A stretch of 7,430 nucleotides of DNA from Gemmatimonadota bacterium. GTDB lineage: Bacteria > Gemmatimonadota > Gemmatimonadetes > Longimicrobiales > Gaopeijiaceae. The notes beneath the pieces are model-generated. The model did not search any database. It saw only the letters and a list, made by a program, of their open reading frames with translations, and had not been told where the DNA came from. Shown in pieces: positions 5,917-7,430 of the stretch (the stretch's first letter is position 1; every line of letters starts with the position of its first letter). The translations under genes were made by a program, and so were the position numbers. The stretch is taken from positions 1 to 7,430 of the forward strand of contig JAUQOX010000144.1 in assembly GCA_030550695.1 (NCBI GenBank), in the 5' to 3' direction.

Positions 5917-7149
5917 ATGCGTGGCCATCTCATCGCGGCCCTGGACATCGGAAGCACCAAGACCTCCGCTGTCATCGGCGAAGTGATGGCGGATGCTGGA
6001 CGCCCGGCGGTGCTGAACGTTTTGGGGGTGGGACAGGCCCGCACTTCGGGGATGCGGAGGGAAGTGGTGACCCACATCGAGGAAACCACCGAATCGGTGC
6101 TCAAGGCCATGAAGGAGGCCGAACTCATGGCAGGGGTCACTGTGGATCGGGTGTTTGCAGGGATCGCCGGCGACCACATCCAGGGGATGCCTTCCCTCGG
6201 AATGGTGGCGGTGGGGGGGGAAGAGATCTCCCGGGAAGATGTGGACCGGGCCCACAGACTGGCGCAGGCCGTCAACCTCCCCCCTGACCGGGAGCTGATC
6301 CACGCCATCCCCCGGGAATACCGGGTCGACCAGGAGGGCGGCGTCGCCGACCCGGTGGGCATGGCCGGGATGCGCCTGGAAGCCGAGGTCTATCTGGTCA
6401 CGGCATCGGCCTCGGCGGCGAACAACCTCCGGAGGGCCGTTGCCCGGGCGGGCTACGGGGTGCAGGAGCTGGTCCTGGAGCCCCTGGCGGCCTCCCGGGC
6501 CGTCCTCACCCAAGACGAGAAGGAGATCGGTGTAGCCCTGGTGGAGGTGGGCGGGGGAACCACGGAGGTGGCGGTGTTCCACGAGGGGATGTTCCGCCAC
6601 GTGGCCATCTTCCCCTTCGGCGGGCTCACGGTGACCCAGGACCTGGTCAAGGGCCTCTCCATCCCCTTCCAGGAGGCGCAGAAGGCCAAGGAACTCTACG
6701 GGGCCGCCTTGGCCCAATTGGTGGATCCCCGGGAGACCCTCGAGCTTCCCGGGCCCGCCCCGGGGCAGCGCCGGCACGTGGCTCGGGAACTCCTGGCCCA
6801 TGTGGTGGAGCAGCGGATGGACGAGATCTTCGGCCTGGTCCGGGAGGATCTGGAGCGCCACGGCCTTTTGGACCTCCTGGGGGCTGGGGTGGTGCTCACG
6901 GGAGGGAGCGTAACCATGCCGGGGATGCCGGAACTGGCGGGGCAGGCCCTGGGGACGGCGGTCCGGGTCGGGCTCCCGGGCGAGGGCCTTTCCGGCTTTG
7001 CCGAGCCCTTGGCTCTTCCCCGCTTCGCCACGGTGGCGGGGTTGGCCCTGTACGGTATGGATCGGTTCCTGGAAACGGGCCGGGGAGCTTCCACACCGGC
7101 CTCCAACCTCATGACCCGCCTTTGGGCTTGGATCAGAGAGTTCTTCTGA
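5917..7149 (+). CDS. ftsA: Cell division protein FtsA, actin-like membrane anchor of FtsZ
   Basis: FtsA is an actin-fold ATPase that binds the FtsZ C-terminus and tethers the ring to the inner membrane. The 410 residues match the family (E. coli 420). Phosphate-1 motif LDIGSTK is at 9-15. The FtsA-specific 1C subdomain follows, with VFAGIAGDHIQG, EEISREDVDRA and the LIHAIPREYRVD segment. The phosphate-2 motif reads VEVGGGTTEVAVF (from residue 209). The adenosine motif VVLTGGSVTMPGM is at about 325-337. The last 13 residues, LMTRLWAWIREFF, form the expected amphipathic membrane-targeting helix. Both acidic positions of phosphate-2, usually Asp (DIGGGTTD), are Glu here. The 1C region and terminal helix exclude MreB, DnaK and PilM. 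The gene precedes ftsZ in the usual order. An ORF-preserving G8 run lies at 6213-6220. Confidence 0.96.
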   Translation: MRGHLIAALDIGSTKTSAVIGEVMADAGRPAVLNVLGVGQARTSGMRREVVTHIEETTESVLKAMKEAELMAGVTVDRVFAGIAGDHIQGMPSLGMVAVGGEEISREDVDRAHRLAQAVNLPPDRELIHAIPREYRVDQEGGVADPVGMAGMRLEAEVYLVTASASAANNLRRAVARAGYGVQELVLEPLAASRAVLTQDEKEIGVALVEVGGGTTEVAVFHEGMFRHVAIFPFGGLTVTQDLVKGLSIPFQEAQKAKELYGAALAQLVDPRETLELPGPAPGQRRHVARELLAHVVEQRMDEIFGLVREDLERHGLLDLLGAGVVLTGGSVTMPGMPELAGQALGTAVRVGLPGEGLSGFAEPLALPRFATVAGLALYGMDRFLETGRGASTPASNLMTRLWAWIREFF

Positions 7150-7218
7150 CGGTTTGCCATGATCTGGGACCCCATCGTTCGTCACGGTGCCTGGGTGCAC
7201 CCCCTCCGGGAGGAGAGT
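7150..7218 (+). promoter_or_regulatory. ftsA-ftsZ intergenic leader
   Basis: This 69-base gap is the only real one in the window. It holds a small potential hairpin, GGTGC (7186-7190) and GCACC (7197-7201). Right after it CCCCTCC (7201-7207) precedes the ftsZ Shine-Dalgarno GGGAGGAG. CTCC (7204-7207) could pair with GGAG (7212-7215) across a GGGA tetraloop and hide the site. There is no T-run, so it does not look like a terminator. TTGCCA at 7154 resembles a -35 box, but no -10 box is found at the right distance. An ATG at 7159 is in frame with ftsZ. The regulatory reading is inference. Confidence 0.45.
7208..7215 (+). promoter_or_regulatory. Ribosome binding site of ftsZ
   Basis: GGGAGGAG, with GGAGG ending 5 bases before the ATG at 7219, is a near-perfect Shine-Dalgarno sequence. 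It favours that ATG over the in-frame ATG at 7159, which has no purine-rich sequence at the right distance. Confidence 0.85.
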
Positions 7219-7430
7219 ATGACCATCTTCGAGCTGGAAGAGACCACCGTTCGCAGCGCCCGCATGAAGGTGATCGGCGTCGGAGGCGCGGGGGGAAACG
7301 CCGTGAACCGGATGATCGACGAGAACCTGGAGGGGGTGGAGTTCATCTCGGCCAACACCGACGCTCAGGTGCTCCGCACCTCCAAGGCCCCGGTCACCAT
7401 CCAGCTCGGGAAGAAGCTGACCCGCGGGCT
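7219..7430 (+). CDS. ftsZ: Cell division GTPase FtsZ, 3' end missing
   Basis: FtsZ is the tubulin-like GTPase that polymerises into the cytoplasmic division ring and recruits the divisome through FtsA. Only 70 codons plus two bases are in the window. The visible part is the start of the GTP-binding domain. A short N-terminal tail MTIFELEETTVRSAR leads into MKVIGVGGAGGNAVNRMID (16-34), the first nucleotide-binding loop. It continues with EGVEFISANTDAQVL (38-52) and IQLGKKLTRG (61-70). The GTPase signature GGGTGTG, the T7 loop and the C-terminal FtsA-binding peptide lie beyond the window. The tail length is normal for FtsZ when counted from this ATG; an in-frame ATG 60 bases upstream would add 20 residues. 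Position after ftsA is canonical. Confidence 0.97.
   Translation, partial: MTIFELEETTVRSARMKVIGVGGAGGNAVNRMIDENLEGVEFISANTDAQVLRTSKAPVTIQLGKKLTRG

Noticed and set aside
7154..7185. Promoter for ftsZ from TTGCCA at 7154
   Set aside because: No -10-like hexamer lies 16-18 bases downstream; the sequence there is GC-rich. A dedicated ftsZ promoter may lie inside ftsA but cannot be shown.
2400..7200. Further long minus-strand open frames (2400-3692, 3774-5063, 5893-7200)
   Set aside because: Each mirrors murG, murC or ftsA, with no family motifs. They are by-products of codon bias at high GC.
7186..7201. GGTGC/GCACC hairpin as a terminator after ftsA
   Set aside because: The stem is only 5 bp and no T-run follows. 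It lies just before the ftsZ ribosome site, where termination would make little sense.

Overview
This GC-rich window (about two-thirds G+C by eye) is the downstream half of a bacterial division and cell wall (dcw) cluster. Seven genes lie on the + strand with almost no spacing: murD (5' end cut off), ftsW, murG, murC, ftsQ, ftsA and ftsZ (only the first 70 codons). No RNA genes, mobile elements, CRISPR arrays or rho-independent terminators were seen.

Layout: murD 1-1356, ftsW 1367-2545, murG 2538-3749, murC 3753-5171, ftsQ 5168-5914, ftsA 5917-7149, ftsZ 7219 to the window end. Two junctions overlap (8 bp ftsW/murG, 4 bp murC/ftsQ). Three gaps are 2 to 10 bp. Only ftsA-ftsZ has a real leader, of 69 bp. 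Every gene whose start is visible has a purine-rich Shine-Dalgarno sequence 5-8 bases upstream, so the block looks like one co-transcribed and translationally coupled operon whose promoter lies upstream of the window.

How the genes work together: MurC and MurD add L-Ala and D-Glu to UDP-MurNAc in the cytoplasm. MurG adds GlcNAc to lipid I to make lipid II at the inner membrane face. FtsW polymerises lipid II at the septum. FtsQ bridges early and late divisome proteins. FtsA anchors FtsZ polymers to the membrane. FtsZ forms the ring.

Organism: the murC-ftsQ junction carries neither murB nor ddl. To my knowledge this order (murD-ftsW-murG-murC-ftsQ-ftsA-ftsZ) is typical of the Bacteroidota/Gemmatimonadota (FCB) side of the tree. 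Together with the high GC and a MurC carrying ADEYDRSF, a Gemmatimonadota-like or related uncultured lineage is a reasonable guess, but only a guess.

This is mostly a conserved housekeeping region, and I see no undescribed system. The points most worth a second look are the ftsZ leader (a CCCCTCC run just before its GGGAGGAG Shine-Dalgarno, plus an in-frame upstream ATG), Asp-to-Glu changes in the FtsA nucleotide site, an FtsW motif variant, a very short FtsQ membrane anchor, and nine-base homopolymers in murD and at the very start of ftsW.
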